NCBI RefSeq assembly: GCF_900108085.1
Contig: NZ_FNVR01000005.1
Location: forward strand, 62,001-126,000
DNA length: 64,000 nt
Direction: 5' to 3'
Source of the DNA: Algoriphagus boritolerans DSM 17298 = JCM 18970
GTDB taxonomy: Bacteria; Bacteroidota; Bacteroidia; Cytophagales; Cyclobacteriaceae
Shown: one piece after another, positions 44,091 to 53,691 of the stretch
Layout: each line of letters opens with the position of its first letter
Numbering within the stretch: position 1 is the stretch's first letter
The notes under the pieces: model-generated
What the model was told of the DNA's origin: nothing
Database searches by the model: none
The model's input: the letters and a program-made list of their open reading frames with translations, nothing else
Made by a program: the position numbers and the translations under genes

Positions 44091-44183
44091 AAAATTAGTG
44101 GTTTGGATGGATCTTACCTGATCAATCAAATTAAAGGCATCTACTTCTTTAATTCTCAAAAAACCAAAAGAAGCTTTTTCCTT

Positions 44184-44198
44184 CGTAAAATTTTTACG
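44184..44198. promoter_or_regulatory. Inverted repeat upstream of the GMC oxidoreductase
   Basis: CGTAAA-ATT-TTTACG, perfect 6-bp arms with a 3-base spacer, 34 bases before the start codon. A repressor site is possible; no regulator gene is adjacent. Confidence 0.35.
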
Positions 44199-44231
44199 CT
44201 ATATTTTCAACTTCATTAAAAATTTTTGGAA

Positions 44232-45974
44232 ATGAGTTTTCAAATCAAACAATCAGGCGAACCCTACGACGTAATTATTGTGGGTTCCGGAGCTGGTGGA
44301 GGCATGGCCTCAAAGGTCCTCTCTGAAGCCGGTCTTTCTGTGGCCGTTATAGAAGCCGGAGGGGATTTTGATCCTGCCAAAGAAGAAGACAGAACCCAAC
44401 TCCGACCACCTTGGGAATCTCCCAGAAGAGGTGCCGGAACACGAATCCGTCCATTCGGCGACTTTGATCAAGCCATCGGTGGATGGGATATCGAGGGCGA
44501 ACCCTACACCCGAAAAAACGGGACGCAATTTGACTGGTTCCGGTCCCGAATGGTCGGAGGTCGAACCAATCACTGGGGAAGGATCTCGCTAAGATTTGGG
44601 CCTAATGATTTCAAGCGAGCCAGTATAGATGGCCTCGGTCATGACTGGCCCATCGGATACGAAGATGTAAAGCCTTATTACGACAAAGTCGATAAACTCA
44701 TTGGTGTTTTTGGCTCCAAAGAGGGCATTTACAATGAGCCGGATGGATTTTTTCTCCCTCCTCCAAAACCTAGACTGCACGAGCTTTTCATCAAAAAAGG
44801 CGCGGATAAAGCAGCAATCCCGATGATCCCCTCGCGATTGTCCATGTTGACTCGCCCAATCAACAACGAGCGAGGCGTTTGCTTTTTTTGTGCGCAATGC
44901 AATCGAGCTTGTCAGGTCTATGCGGATTTTTCTTCGGGAACTTGTCTGGTTCATCCTGCGATGAAAAAAGGAAAAGTGGACCTGTACACGCACTCCATGG
45001 TGCGGAAAGTAACCACCGACGATGCCGGAAAAGCTACTGGAGTTTCCTTCGTCAGCAAAGTGGACATGAAAGAATACAAGCTCAAATCCAGGGTCGTAGT
45101 ACTTGGGGCATCCTCCTGCGAGACTACCCGCATCATGCTGAACTCCAAGTCCAAATCCCATCCTAACGGAATCGGAGCAGACTCAGGCGTATTGGGAAGA
45201 TACCTGCATGACTCTACTGGTGCCAGCCGATCAGCCATCATGCCTGATATGATCGATCGGGAGCGATACAATGAGGACGGAGTCGGTGGAATGCACATGT
45301 ACACGCCATGGTGGCTGGACAATAAAAAACTGGATTTTGCCCGAGGATATCATATCGAGTATTGGGGAGGGATGGGTCAACCCTCCTACGGTGCCGGAGG
45401 AGGTATGGATGCCATGCGAAAATACATCAAGGACGAGTTTGGAAATCCAAGTCCAAACGGAGGCTACGGTGAAGGACTGAAAAAAGACATCCGAAAAATC
45501 TATGGCTCGACGTTTGGGATGTCCGGCAGAGGCGAAAGTGTGCCAATGTATGACAACTACTGCGAAATCGATCCCAATGTGGTCGATAAATACGGAATCC
45601 CCGTACTTCGCTTCCACTACAACTGGACAGATCAGGAAATCAAACAGGCCAAACACATGCAGGATACCTTTGAGGAGATTCTGACCGGTGCAGGAGCGAC
45701 ACTTTTGGGCGAAAAGCCCGGTGCAGACACCCTGTACGGGCTTGCAGCTCCGGGAAGAATCATTCACGAAGTGGGTACGGCAAGAATGGGCAATGACCCG
45801 AAATCTTCCGTGGTCAATTCCAATTGCCAGGTACATGATTGCAAAAACCTCTTTTTGGTCGATGCCGCTCCCTTTGTATCTCAGGCGGATAAAAACCCAA
45901 CTTGGACAATCCTTGCACTCTCCTGGAGAACCTCTGATTACATCGTTGAGCAGTTGAAACAAAAAAACATCTAA
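44232..45974 (+). CDS. GMC-family oxidoreductase (gluconate 2-dehydrogenase large-subunit type)
   Basis: 580 residues from the ATG at 44232 (a TTG two codons earlier is less likely). FAD flavoenzyme: VGSGAGGG Rossmann loop (18-25), GGRTNHWGRISLRF flavin contact, CFFCAQCNRACQ Cys cluster near 216-227 as in the periplasmic sugar/gluconate dehydrogenase group, and HEVGTARMG with the GMC His plus NPTWTILALSWR at the end. It probably oxidises a sugar or sugar acid and works with the subunit encoded next. Confidence 0.92.
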   Translation: MSFQIKQSGEPYDVIIVGSGAGGGMASKVLSEAGLSVAVIEAGGDFDPAKEEDRTQLRPPWESPRRGAGTRIRPFGDFDQAIGGWDIEGEPYTRKNGTQFDWFRSRMVGGRTNHWGRISLRFGPNDFKRASIDGLGHDWPIGYEDVKPYYDKVDKLIGVFGSKEGIYNEPDGFFLPPPKPRLHELFIKKGADKAAIPMIPSRLSMLTRPINNERGVCFFCAQCNRACQVYADFSSGTCLVHPAMKKGKVDLYTHSMVRKVTTDDAGKATGVSFVSKVDMKEYKLKSRVVVLGASSCETTRIMLNSKSKSHPNGIGADSGVLGRYLHDSTGASRSAIMPDMIDRERYNEDGVGGMHMYTPWWLDNKKLDFARGYHIEYWGGMGQPSYGAGGGMDAMRKYIKDEFGNPSPNGGYGEGLKKDIRKIYGSTFGMSGRGESVPMYDNYCEIDPNVVDKYGIPVLRFHYNWTDQEIKQAKHMQDTFEEILTGAGATLLGEKPGADTLYGLAAPGRIIHEVGTARMGNDPKSSVVNSNCQVHDCKNLFLVDAAPFVSQADKNPTWTILALSWRTSDYIVEQLKQKNI

Positions 45975-45977
45975 GCC

Positions 45978-46682
45978 ATGAACAGACGGGACAATCTCAA
46001 ACTCCTCTTTACAGGCTCTCTTGGAGCCGGAATACTCATGACCGGCTGCGATCCGGTGGACAAAAGCGTACAAAGCCAGGTCTTTGCCGGAGGCACTCCC
46101 GGTGGAAGAACCGAAGAAGAAAATCTCCGAGATGCCAAATTGATGGAAGGAACATTTTTCACCGATGAAGAACGAAAAAAGTTGGACACCTTGGTGGACA
46201 TCATCATGCCGGCAGATTCGGAATCTCCTGCTGCTACCGAACTGAAAGTCACAGACTTCATTGACTTCATGATGCGGGATCAGCCCAACTCCCAAACGCC
46301 TATGCGAGGTGGGCTGATGTGGCTGGACTTCGAAGCGGATGAGAAATTCGGAAAAACATTCAACGAACTCTCCAAAGATGAAGTCTTGGCAATCGTCGAT
46401 GAAGTGGCCTGGCCAGACAAAGCCAAGCCTGAATACCTCGGTGGTGTTCGCTGGTTTAATATGCTACGGAATCTCACCTGCTCGGGCTATTTCTCTACTG
46501 AAGCGGGTTGGAAATACATGGGTTATGTCGGAAATACGCCAAATGTATGGGATGGCGTTCCACAGAATGTCCTGGACAAACACGGACTCTCAAATCCGGA
46601 GCAATACCAAAGCCTCTACCTCAAACCTGAAGACCGAGGAACTGTCGCAGTTTGGGACGATGAAGGCAACTTGATCGGTTAA
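45978..46682 (+). CDS. Gluconate 2-dehydrogenase subunit 3-family protein
   Basis: 234 residues. The start MNRRDNLKLLFTGSLGAGIL, then MTGC, looks like a Tat-type signal with a lipobox (Cys24), so the pair GMC/subunit 3 is probably exported folded with FAD through Tat. FTDEERKKLDTLVDIIMPAD is the family signature. It lies three bases after the GMC stop. A cytochrome partner is not in the window. Confidence 0.9.
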   Translation: MNRRDNLKLLFTGSLGAGILMTGCDPVDKSVQSQVFAGGTPGGRTEEENLRDAKLMEGTFFTDEERKKLDTLVDIIMPADSESPAATELKVTDFIDFMMRDQPNSQTPMRGGLMWLDFEADEKFGKTFNELSKDEVLAIVDEVAWPDKAKPEYLGGVRWFNMLRNLTCSGYFSTEAGWKYMGYVGNTPNVWDGVPQNVLDKHGLSNPEQYQSLYLKPEDRGTVAVWDDEGNLIG

Positions 46683-46702
46683 TTTCCAAGCAAATAAAAT
46701 TA

Positions 46703-46735
46703 AAAATCCACGGCATCATAACCGTGGATTTTATG
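46703..46735 (+). terminator. Terminator after the GMC operon
   Basis: AAAATCCACGG (46703-46713) pairs perfectly with CCGTGGATTTT (46722-46732); eight-base loop. Confidence 0.75.
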
Positions 46736-46837
46736 TTTCCTGTTTTTAAAGGTTGAATCTTAATTTTTTGTAATAATTCTTAGTCATTTCCTTGAATCTA
46801 AAGACTTGATTTAGTTTCTTAAGGAAAAAATCAAGCC

Positions 46838-48028
46838 ATGGACAAACTTTTATCAGGTGCGGTTTTGGTTGCCGCATTTTTTGTATGGGGATGCGGATCA
46901 AGCGAAGAAAAAACTGCTGGTGTTCAATCTGTAAGTAGTTGGGAATTTGAAAAAGTCGATTCCCTTCAGTTCGAAATTATCGGCCGGCCTGTCCTGGCCG
47001 ATGTGGAATTCGGTAAAATTCTGTTGTACGATGGGCAAAAGAGCGAATTTGTAATTCTTGATGAAAAGGGAGCATTAATCAGTCGGTTTACAAAAAGCGG
47101 CGACTCACCGGACAACTTTGGATTCAACCTGCTTCTTCCCGGTTTTTTAAGCGAATCAGAAATCATGATGGCAGGCACCCTGGGGATCTTTGTCTATGAT
47201 TTTTCGGGAAATTTTATCAAAAAAATCACACATCCGGAACCGCAATCCGGAGGTGTTTATACTGATTTGCCCGGTAAATCCATCGACCATTTTTTCCTGG
47301 ACGGGAAGAATAAAATTCTCAGCAAGTCATTCCGGGTTTTTGAATCTACTCTTGCAGACGCACAGTTTTACGAGAAATTCAGAGGAATTGAAGTAATTGA
47401 TTCTCAATCGGAGGCTAAAAAAGCGTTGATTGCTTTTGCTCCAAACAGTAGATTTTTAAACGGCAACGGGTTTATCCAAAGCGATTTTGAACCTGTATTC
47501 TCAGCTGATGAAGGCGGCATTTTCTTAGCTTTTGCAGGCGATCCCGTACTGCATCAGTATACTTGGCTGGGAGATTCAGTTTCTCTGGAAAAGTCCATAA
47601 AGCTATCACTACCGGACTTTGGAGAGATCACCGGTCAACCGCTGAAATCACTGGAGGGCGTGGGTGCATCCACCAGTATGCTGACTGCTTCAGTCCGTAA
47701 AATCTCAAAATGGAATGACAAAGTTCTGGTTCAGTTTTTCCCGGGACTATCCACGGAGGAAGATCTCGCCTTAGACCAGGACTATGAAAATGGAAATGAG
47801 GAGGAAGCTAAAGCAAAAATCCAAAAGTTATTTACTGAAAGAAAAGTTAGGCTAGCAATCGTAGATCCTCTTGAAGGAAAGCAGTTGGGAATTATTGATT
47901 TCCCGGAATGGGTAAATTCTAGTGGGTTTGTTCTAGATGGAGAGGATTTTTGGTTTGTCAAACGATTCAATCCTGAGGCAGAAGAGGATTTTATCAAACT
48001 CTATAAGGCTAAACTGATCGAAAAATGA
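46838..48028 (+). CDS. Propeller-like lipoprotein 1 of a tandem triplet
   Basis: 396 residues, lipobox VWGC (Cys19). The mature part is beta-rich with repeated four-stranded units such as ILLYDGQKSEFVILDEKGAL and TLGIFVYDFSGNFIKKI, like the six-bladed propeller lipoproteins of Bacteroidota. It ends EEDFIKLYKAKLIEK, matching the ends of the next two genes. The ATGA overlap with gene 2 couples translation. No catalytic motif is seen; binding or surface scaffold roles are possible. Confidence 0.75.
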   Translation: MDKLLSGAVLVAAFFVWGCGSSEEKTAGVQSVSSWEFEKVDSLQFEIIGRPVLADVEFGKILLYDGQKSEFVILDEKGALISRFTKSGDSPDNFGFNLLLPGFLSESEIMMAGTLGIFVYDFSGNFIKKITHPEPQSGGVYTDLPGKSIDHFFLDGKNKILSKSFRVFESTLADAQFYEKFRGIEVIDSQSEAKKALIAFAPNSRFLNGNGFIQSDFEPVFSADEGGIFLAFAGDPVLHQYTWLGDSVSLEKSIKLSLPDFGEITGQPLKSLEGVGASTSMLTASVRKISKWNDKVLVQFFPGLSTEEDLALDQDYENGNEEEAKAKIQKLFTERKVRLAIVDPLEGKQLGIIDFPEWVNSSGFVLDGEDFWFVKRFNPEAEEDFIKLYKAKLIEK

Positions 48029-49152
48029 AAAATCAAATCTTAAGCCTCCTTGCTTTTTGCTTCCTATTTTTTTCATGCAGTGAAAAGTCCGAATCTAATT
48101 CAGTATCCAACGAATGGGAACTGGTGATCGAGGACTCGATACAGGTGGATTTTATGGGAGAGATATGGATGGGGACCTATGAAAATGGAAAAGGTATAAT
48201 CAAGGATATTACCTCTCAGGCGGTATTACAATTTGACTCGACTGGAAAACTATTGGTCAATAAGGTTTTTCCAAAGGACGGGCCCGGAAAAGTAGATTGG
48301 TTTGAAGGAATTGTAATAGATGAGAATGGAGAAATCTTCGCCTCTACTTTATTCAACAACATCTACCATTTTGATCCAGATCTCAATTTAGTCGAAACAT
48401 TGAAAATGCCGTTTGCCGGAGAGGCAAGGGGCGGAATGAGAAATGCCCGAAACCTAAGTAAATGGAATAACAAACTGCTCCTCTGGTATCCAGGTCGAGA
48501 TGGGATTAGTCCTTACATTGACAATTTTTATCGGGAGTATCCACTACTTGAACTCTTTGATATCAGCACTCAAACTTCCATTCCACTGATCAATACTCCA
48601 CCAACATCCAAGTTTAGCACGAATGAGTATTTCAATCGGCCATATATTCAGTTTACTATCGAATCTGATTCACTTTACCTCACTTTTTCGAATGAGGAAC
48701 TGGTACACATCTACACACTTCCCGATGGAAAATGGATTAGGAGCATCAATTTCCAACCCACTGATTTTAAACTCTATCCTGGACAGAAGGCACCAGTCAC
48801 CTATCAACAAATGATAACGATGTCTGAGGCAAAAATTACAGGAATTTATTCCGATCCTAAGCACCTCATCTTGAGCTATCAAGGCGGAATTGACAGTGAG
48901 ACTTTTATCCAAAATGAATTGAAAGAATCTAAAAATTTTTACAAATATCCTGAATTCAATAACAGCTATCTAAAAGTCTTTTCCATCTATCAGGGAAAAT
49001 GGTCAAATGAAATAGAAATCCCTGCCAAAATTGATTTTATTTTAAACATTGAATCAACAGATCAACCCTTCTACGCTCTCCGAAACGACGACTTTATCGG
49101 TGAAGAGCAAGAGTATTTAACTTTTTATAAACTTAAACTGAGACAGAAATGA
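48025..49152 (+). CDS. Propeller-like lipoprotein 2 of a tandem triplet
   Basis: 375 residues, lipobox FFSC (Cys19). Start MKNQILSLLAFCFLFFSC is nearly the same as that of gene 3. Blades include GKGIIKDITSQAVLQFDSTG and IFASTLFNNIYHFDPDLNLV. Ends EEQEYLTFYKLKLRQK. Overlaps its neighbours by four bases (ATGA) on both sides. Paralogue of genes 1 and 3, though they have diverged widely. Confidence 0.75.
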   Translation: MKNQILSLLAFCFLFFSCSEKSESNSVSNEWELVIEDSIQVDFMGEIWMGTYENGKGIIKDITSQAVLQFDSTGKLLVNKVFPKDGPGKVDWFEGIVIDENGEIFASTLFNNIYHFDPDLNLVETLKMPFAGEARGGMRNARNLSKWNNKLLLWYPGRDGISPYIDNFYREYPLLELFDISTQTSIPLINTPPTSKFSTNEYFNRPYIQFTIESDSLYLTFSNEELVHIYTLPDGKWIRSINFQPTDFKLYPGQKAPVTYQQMITMSEAKITGIYSDPKHLILSYQGGIDSETFIQNELKESKNFYKYPEFNNSYLKVFSIYQGKWSNEIEIPAKIDFILNIESTDQPFYALRNDDFIGEEQEYLTFYKLKLRQK

Positions 49153-50315
49153 AGAACCAACTTATCCTATCAATCCTCAGTTTTCTCCTAGCTTTTGCCT
49201 GCTCATCTAAGGAGGAAGAAGACCAAAAAACCCTCGCCGAACAGCAATTTGAATTCGAGATTTATGATTCACTCGTAGTGGATTATTTGGGAAATCTGTA
49301 CCTAGCTGACATTAGCAAAGACGGAGACACTTTTCTTTTGATTGATCATCAGCACGATTCAATTTTTGTTACTGATCAGAAAGGGAAAATAGTATCTCGT
49401 TTTTGCAAAAAAGGAGAAGGTCCTGGCAGTTACAAGGGTACAAGGAATAATCTTCCCCAATTTTTTAACTCTGATGAAATCATAATTCCTGCTTGGAAAG
49501 GATTTTACATATATTCTAAGAATGGGGAGTTTAAAAGATCTTATGAATTAGGATACTTTCCCACTTCCTCGCTGATAAACATCTACACAGATAATTTGGT
49601 AATTCTGGAAAATCAGATTTTTTTTCCTTGGGAAGGTCGAATTGCAGAAGAATTTGGTGTTGATGGAAAAAAATTTCAACTACAAACCAAGCGATTAGAA
49701 ATCTTGGATTTGGAAACTGGGCAATTTTCACCAACCCTTTCATTTCCGAAAGAGTCGAAATTCAAAACCGGAGAAAAGTCATTTTTAAACGTCAATTACA
49801 AAACTGGCCTAGCTCAATACTCGGACAGTATTTATGTGGTTTTCAGGAATGAACCGAGAATTTATGCCTACCATAGATCCATGTTGGATATACCAGCCAA
49901 AATCTATCAAATTCCTTTTGACGAGTTTGTAGAGAAAGCTCCAAAAGACGGAGATAATTTTGGTCCATACGAAATGAAAGACATTTATGTGGGTTCATTG
50001 AATCAAATCCAACCTCTAAGCAAAAATCAATTTTTGATAAACTATGCCCGAGGAGTAACCGACTCGGAGTATGATCAGATTACGACAAAAGCAGGTAATG
50101 ATAATTCTAAAATTTTTCCTGAATTAAGTAAGATCAATAGATATGGTTGGGTACTTTTTGATGGTAAATCATTATCCAAATTGATCGAAAATTCTACTGA
50201 AATTGGAAACTTAGGCAAATTCATCTCTAAGGACGAAATCTGGTTCACTCCAAATTATTCTGAGTTTGAAAAAGATTACGTTGTCCTCTACAAAACCCGT
50301 CTCGTCTCCAAATAA
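49149..50315 (+). CDS. Propeller-like lipoprotein 3 of a tandem triplet
   Basis: 388 residues, lipobox AFAC (Cys18). Contains FLLIDHQHDSIFVTDQKGKI and FYIYSKNGEFKRSYELGY, the strand-turn-strand units of the propeller, and a conserved GEGPG loop (CKKGEGPGSY) of the six-bladed family. Ends EKDYVVLYKTRLVSK. Last gene of the coupled set. No peptide or SusD-like gene is adjacent. Confidence 0.75.
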   Translation: MKNQLILSILSFLLAFACSSKEEEDQKTLAEQQFEFEIYDSLVVDYLGNLYLADISKDGDTFLLIDHQHDSIFVTDQKGKIVSRFCKKGEGPGSYKGTRNNLPQFFNSDEIIIPAWKGFYIYSKNGEFKRSYELGYFPTSSLINIYTDNLVILENQIFFPWEGRIAEEFGVDGKKFQLQTKRLEILDLETGQFSPTLSFPKESKFKTGEKSFLNVNYKTGLAQYSDSIYVVFRNEPRIYAYHRSMLDIPAKIYQIPFDEFVEKAPKDGDNFGPYEMKDIYVGSLNQIQPLSKNQFLINYARGVTDSEYDQITTKAGNDNSKIFPELSKINRYGWVLFDGKSLSKLIENSTEIGNLGKFISKDEIWFTPNYSEFEKDYVVLYKTRLVSK

Positions 50316-50408
50316 TCACCACTCAAAAAGACCTTTTCCCGTCCAAAAGCGCTGAGTCAAAACTTTGATCTCCTTTGCTTATATTCCATCCTGATCAAAG
50401 AAAACCGC

Positions 50409-52919
50409 ATGCAAAAATCTACATCCCTTATCCTTGCCGCAGCAGGACTTATTTCCTTCGGCTCGCTTCACGCACAGGATATCAAACCCACCACCGAAAA
50501 AGCCCTTCAGGAATCCGTTGCCAAGCACAAAGCCATGCTTGCCTCCACCCCACTCAAAGACTTCAAAGCCCGAAATGTCGGCCCAACCAATATGTCCGGT
50601 CGGATCGTAGACATAGAGGTTGCAACAAATGGCAGCACCTTTTACGTCGCAGCTGCTTCCGGAGGAATCTGGAAAACTGAAGACAACGGACAGTCTTTTA
50701 CTCCGATTTTTGACCATCAGGGTGCCTTGGGAATCGGTGCGATGGCACTTTCCAAATCTGACAACAACATCCTTTGGGTTGGTACCGGCGAGGACAATTC
50801 CAGTCGATCCACCTATGCGGGTAACGGAATCCACAAGTCTACCGATGGAGGCAAAACTTGGGAGCACATCGGCTTGATTCACTCCCAACACATTGGGCAA
50901 ATCCTGATTCATCCGACCAATCCGGATATCGTTTGGGTAGGTTCGATGGGCGGATTGTATTCCAAAAACAAAGAAAGAGGCCTTTACAAAACCACTGACG
51001 GAGGCAAGACTTGGAAAAAAACACTTTACATCGACGACAACACGGGCATCATCGATATTCAGATTCACCCAACTAATCCCGATGTCTTACTTGCTGCAAG
51101 CTGGGAGCGATTCCGTCAGGCGCATGATTTTATTGGCAATGGAAAAGGCTCTGCCATCTGGAGATCTGAGGATGGTGGAGATACCTGGAAAAAGGCCGTG
51201 GAAGGATTTCCTCAGGATGAGTTTGTGGGTAGAATTGGCTTTGACTTCAGTCTTTCTAATCCAAATGTAGCCTATGCACTACTGGACAATCAGGGAAAAT
51301 CTGATAAACCTGCACCGGAACCCCGACAGCGAGGCAATCAACAGCAGGAAGAAAATCCGCTGAAACTGGAAGACTTCAAGGACATGACTTTGGATCAGGC
51401 CTTGGCTTTGGATGACAAAAGATTGGAGTCATTGGCTCGCAGAAGTCAATTCTCCTCCAAATACACTCCAACAGAAATCAAACGCCTGCTAAAAACAGGA
51501 AAAATCACCACTGCTCAAATTGCCAATTACAACGGCGGTGCAGTGGATGCAAATGCCGCGATGTTTGGCCAACCGATCAAAGGTGCGGAAGTCTATCGCT
51601 CAGAAGATGCCGGAAAATCCTGGAAATTAGTCTCAGAATCCGACATCAGCCGATTGTACAACACCTACGGATATTATTTCGGAGAAGTCAGAGTAAGCAC
51701 TTCGAATGAAAACGAGGTGTTTGTCCTTGGCGTACCGCTCTTGGTTTCCAGAGACGGAGGCAAAAACTTCAGTCGCACAGACTCCATCGGCGATCCGCAC
51801 TCGGATCATCAATCTATGTGGATCGATCCCAAAGACAGTAAACACATTTTATTGGGAAATGACGGAGGTCTTTATCGAAGCTATGGAGGTGGAGCCCGCT
51901 GGGATCACCTAAATTCCCAGATGCCGATATCACAGTTCTACTCCGTGATGGTAGATCAGGCAACACCTTACACCATCTATGGAGGAATGCAGGACAATGG
52001 CGTGTGGTACGGCAAATCCACCAATAAACCTGAGGATCCTTGGGAGCCACTTTTCGGAGGAGACGGAATGGTCGTGGCAGTTGATACCCGCAATAACGAC
52101 ATCGTCTACACCGGGTCACAATTTGGCAACTATGCCAGAATCAACAAAGCGACAGGAGAAAGACGCCGAATCACCCCGGGTCATGACATCGGAAACGCTC
52201 CAAATCGCTGGAACTGGAGAACTCCTGCGGAGCTCAGCTACCACAATCAGGATATTGTCTACATGGGTTCACAGTACGTTTACCAATCATTCGATCAAGG
52301 AAACACTTGGACGACCATTTCACCGGATTTGACCAAAAATCAGAAAAGTGGAAACGTACCTTATGCCACGCTCTCCGTAGTAGAAGAATCACCATTGGAG
52401 TTTGGGACCTTGTATGCAGGTTCGGATGATGGAAATGTCTGGATCACTCGGAACAACGGAGGAAACTGGACCAGTCTGAATGCTGGCCTTCCTCAAGATC
52501 GATGGGTAAGCAGCATTTCTCCTTCCAAATACAAAGAAGGAAGAGTCTACATCACCCTGAATGGCTACCGATACGATGAGTTTAACACATACGTTTACAA
52601 AAGCGAGGATTATGGTAAATCTTGGACTTCAATCAAGTCGAACCTGCCTGAAGAGGCAGTGAACATCATCATCGAAGACCCCAAAATGCCGAATATCCTG
52701 TATTTGGGCACAGATCACGGGCTGTATGTCAGCATGGATGAAGGAAACAACTGGAACCTATTCCAGGGGGAAATCCCTAATGTGGCCATCTACGACATGG
52801 TGATTCAAGTGCGTGAAAACCACCTGATTGTTGGTTCGCATGGAAGAAGTGTCTATGTCGTTGACCTGAAGCAGATCCACGAATTGGCCCAGCCCGGTCC
52901 TATGGTAATGGAAAAGTAA
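50409..52919 (+). CDS. Exported BNR/sortilin-like beta-propeller protein
   Basis: 836 residues with a signal peptide (1-22, SLHAQ). At least eight Asp-box repeats are visible: KTEDNGQSF, STDGGKTW, TTDGGKTW, SEDGGDTW, SEDAGKSW, SRDGGKNF, SEDYGKSW and SMDEGNNW, spread over the two propellers of the WD40/YVTN/BNR-like (VPS10-type) family. A Gln/Glu-rich insert sits near 300-315. Members are often called glycosyl hydrolase without proof. It lacks the usual long C-terminal part (full proteins exceed 1000 residues) and any type IX sorting tail. Confidence 0.88.
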   Translation: MQKSTSLILAAAGLISFGSLHAQDIKPTTEKALQESVAKHKAMLASTPLKDFKARNVGPTNMSGRIVDIEVATNGSTFYVAAASGGIWKTEDNGQSFTPIFDHQGALGIGAMALSKSDNNILWVGTGEDNSSRSTYAGNGIHKSTDGGKTWEHIGLIHSQHIGQILIHPTNPDIVWVGSMGGLYSKNKERGLYKTTDGGKTWKKTLYIDDNTGIIDIQIHPTNPDVLLAASWERFRQAHDFIGNGKGSAIWRSEDGGDTWKKAVEGFPQDEFVGRIGFDFSLSNPNVAYALLDNQGKSDKPAPEPRQRGNQQQEENPLKLEDFKDMTLDQALALDDKRLESLARRSQFSSKYTPTEIKRLLKTGKITTAQIANYNGGAVDANAAMFGQPIKGAEVYRSEDAGKSWKLVSESDISRLYNTYGYYFGEVRVSTSNENEVFVLGVPLLVSRDGGKNFSRTDSIGDPHSDHQSMWIDPKDSKHILLGNDGGLYRSYGGGARWDHLNSQMPISQFYSVMVDQATPYTIYGGMQDNGVWYGKSTNKPEDPWEPLFGGDGMVVAVDTRNNDIVYTGSQFGNYARINKATGERRRITPGHDIGNAPNRWNWRTPAELSYHNQDIVYMGSQYVYQSFDQGNTWTTISPDLTKNQKSGNVPYATLSVVEESPLEFGTLYAGSDDGNVWITRNNGGNWTSLNAGLPQDRWVSSISPSKYKEGRVYITLNGYRYDEFNTYVYKSEDYGKSWTSIKSNLPEEAVNIIIEDPKMPNILYLGTDHGLYVSMDEGNNWNLFQGEIPNVAIYDMVIQVRENHLIVGSHGRSVYVVDLKQIHELAQPGPMVMEK

Positions 52920-52996
52920 TTACGAATCTTGATCAAATGAGGTCTCAGACTTCATTAATCGAAATTCGATGTTCTACATTCATTATTAAAAAATTA

Positions 52997-53030
52997 AAAG
53001 CCCTCTGAAACCTAATTCAGAGGGCTTTAT
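52997..53030. terminator. Bidirectional terminator
   Basis: A perfect 13-bp stem (52997-53009 and 53016-53028) with A-run and T-rich flanks between convergent genes ending at 52919 and 53045. Confidence 0.9.
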
Positions 53031-53044
53031 ATGTTTTAGATCTT

Positions 53045-53623
53045 TTAGAAGATTTTAAATCCAACAGACAGCACCCATTGGTTGATCCGATTGTCGGTAT
53101 TGAAACTGCCGATATTTTCTGTCCATTTGCTCAATCCACCCTCGTATCGTCCGTCAATAGAAAGATTGCCCAAATCAAGGCCAACCCCTGCCTGATAACC
53201 AAGCGTTGCATTTTTAAACTCGGCATCGCTTACGGTACTTCCTGCTTCTTTGAGTTTTGAGTTGATATTTAAACTTGCGATGGGTCCAGCTTGAAGCCTA
53301 AGCACTTTCAAAAAGCGCATACCCACCATTACAGGAATATCCAGGCGATTGAATTCTGCCTTAAATTCATCCCCATTATTCAGGAATTTTCCACTTGTTT
53401 GAGTAAAAAGGAGTTCAGGTTGCACAAAAAAACCGGCTCCACCAATTCGCCCAAAAACCCCAACATGATACCCTGTTTGGGAACCTTGCGGTGTAAACTG
53501 TTTATTTTTAAAGTCTACTTCCGTACTACTTAGACCTACTTTGATGCCAAAGCCACCATTTTGGGAATATCCCGCGAATACAATTCCGCAAAAGAGGATT
53601 GCTGAGAAGATTAATTTTTTCAT
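53045..53623 (-). CDS. PorT-family outer-membrane beta-barrel protein
   Basis: 192 residues: signal peptide (1-21, AGYSQ) and eight strands with GFGIKVGLSSTEVDF, VGVFGRIGGAGFFVQPELLF, IPVMVGMRFLKVLRLQAGP and the end QWVLSVGFKIF with a terminal Phe. This is the outer-membrane beta-barrel domain (OMP_b-brl_2) with a pore too narrow for general transport. Function unknown. Single gene. Confidence 0.85.
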   Translation of the reverse strand: MKKLIFSAILFCGIVFAGYSQNGGFGIKVGLSSTEVDFKNKQFTPQGSQTGYHVGVFGRIGGAGFFVQPELLFTQTSGKFLNNGDEFKAEFNRLDIPVMVGMRFLKVLRLQAGPIASLNINSKLKEAGSTVSDAEFKNATLGYQAGVGLDLGNLSIDGRYEGGLSKWTENIGSFNTDNRINQWVLSVGFKIF

Positions 53624-53691
53624 AGTGAAAGGAATTTAGGGTTTAGTTTTCTAGTAAACGTCCCTTTTGCAATTCCCTTGCCAATTCTGTT

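Larger units (their letters stand above)
43842..44231. other. 390-base gap with toxin-antitoxin debris and the GMC promoter
   Basis: The left two thirds hold the ruined vapBC-like locus (43874-44090). The right end has an inverted repeat CGTAAA-ATT-TTTACG (44184-44198), a possible operator 34 bases before the GMC ATG. Nothing else was recognised between 44091 and 44183. Confidence 0.5.

Noticed and set aside
43938..44159. 73-codon minus-strand frame in the toxin-antitoxin debris
   Set aside because: Antisense to the PIN-domain remnant and lacks features of its own.
44589..45161. 190-codon minus-strand frame inside the GMC gene
   Set aside because: Shadow of the GMC coding sequence.
45231..46295. 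354-codon minus-strand frame across the GMC and subunit-3 genes
   Set aside because: Antisense to two firmly identified genes; odd composition (Phe, His, Ser rich), no motif.
50379..51068. 229-codon minus-strand frame opposite the BNR protein
   Set aside because: Caused by repeated Asp-box codons on the other strand; no similarity or start context.
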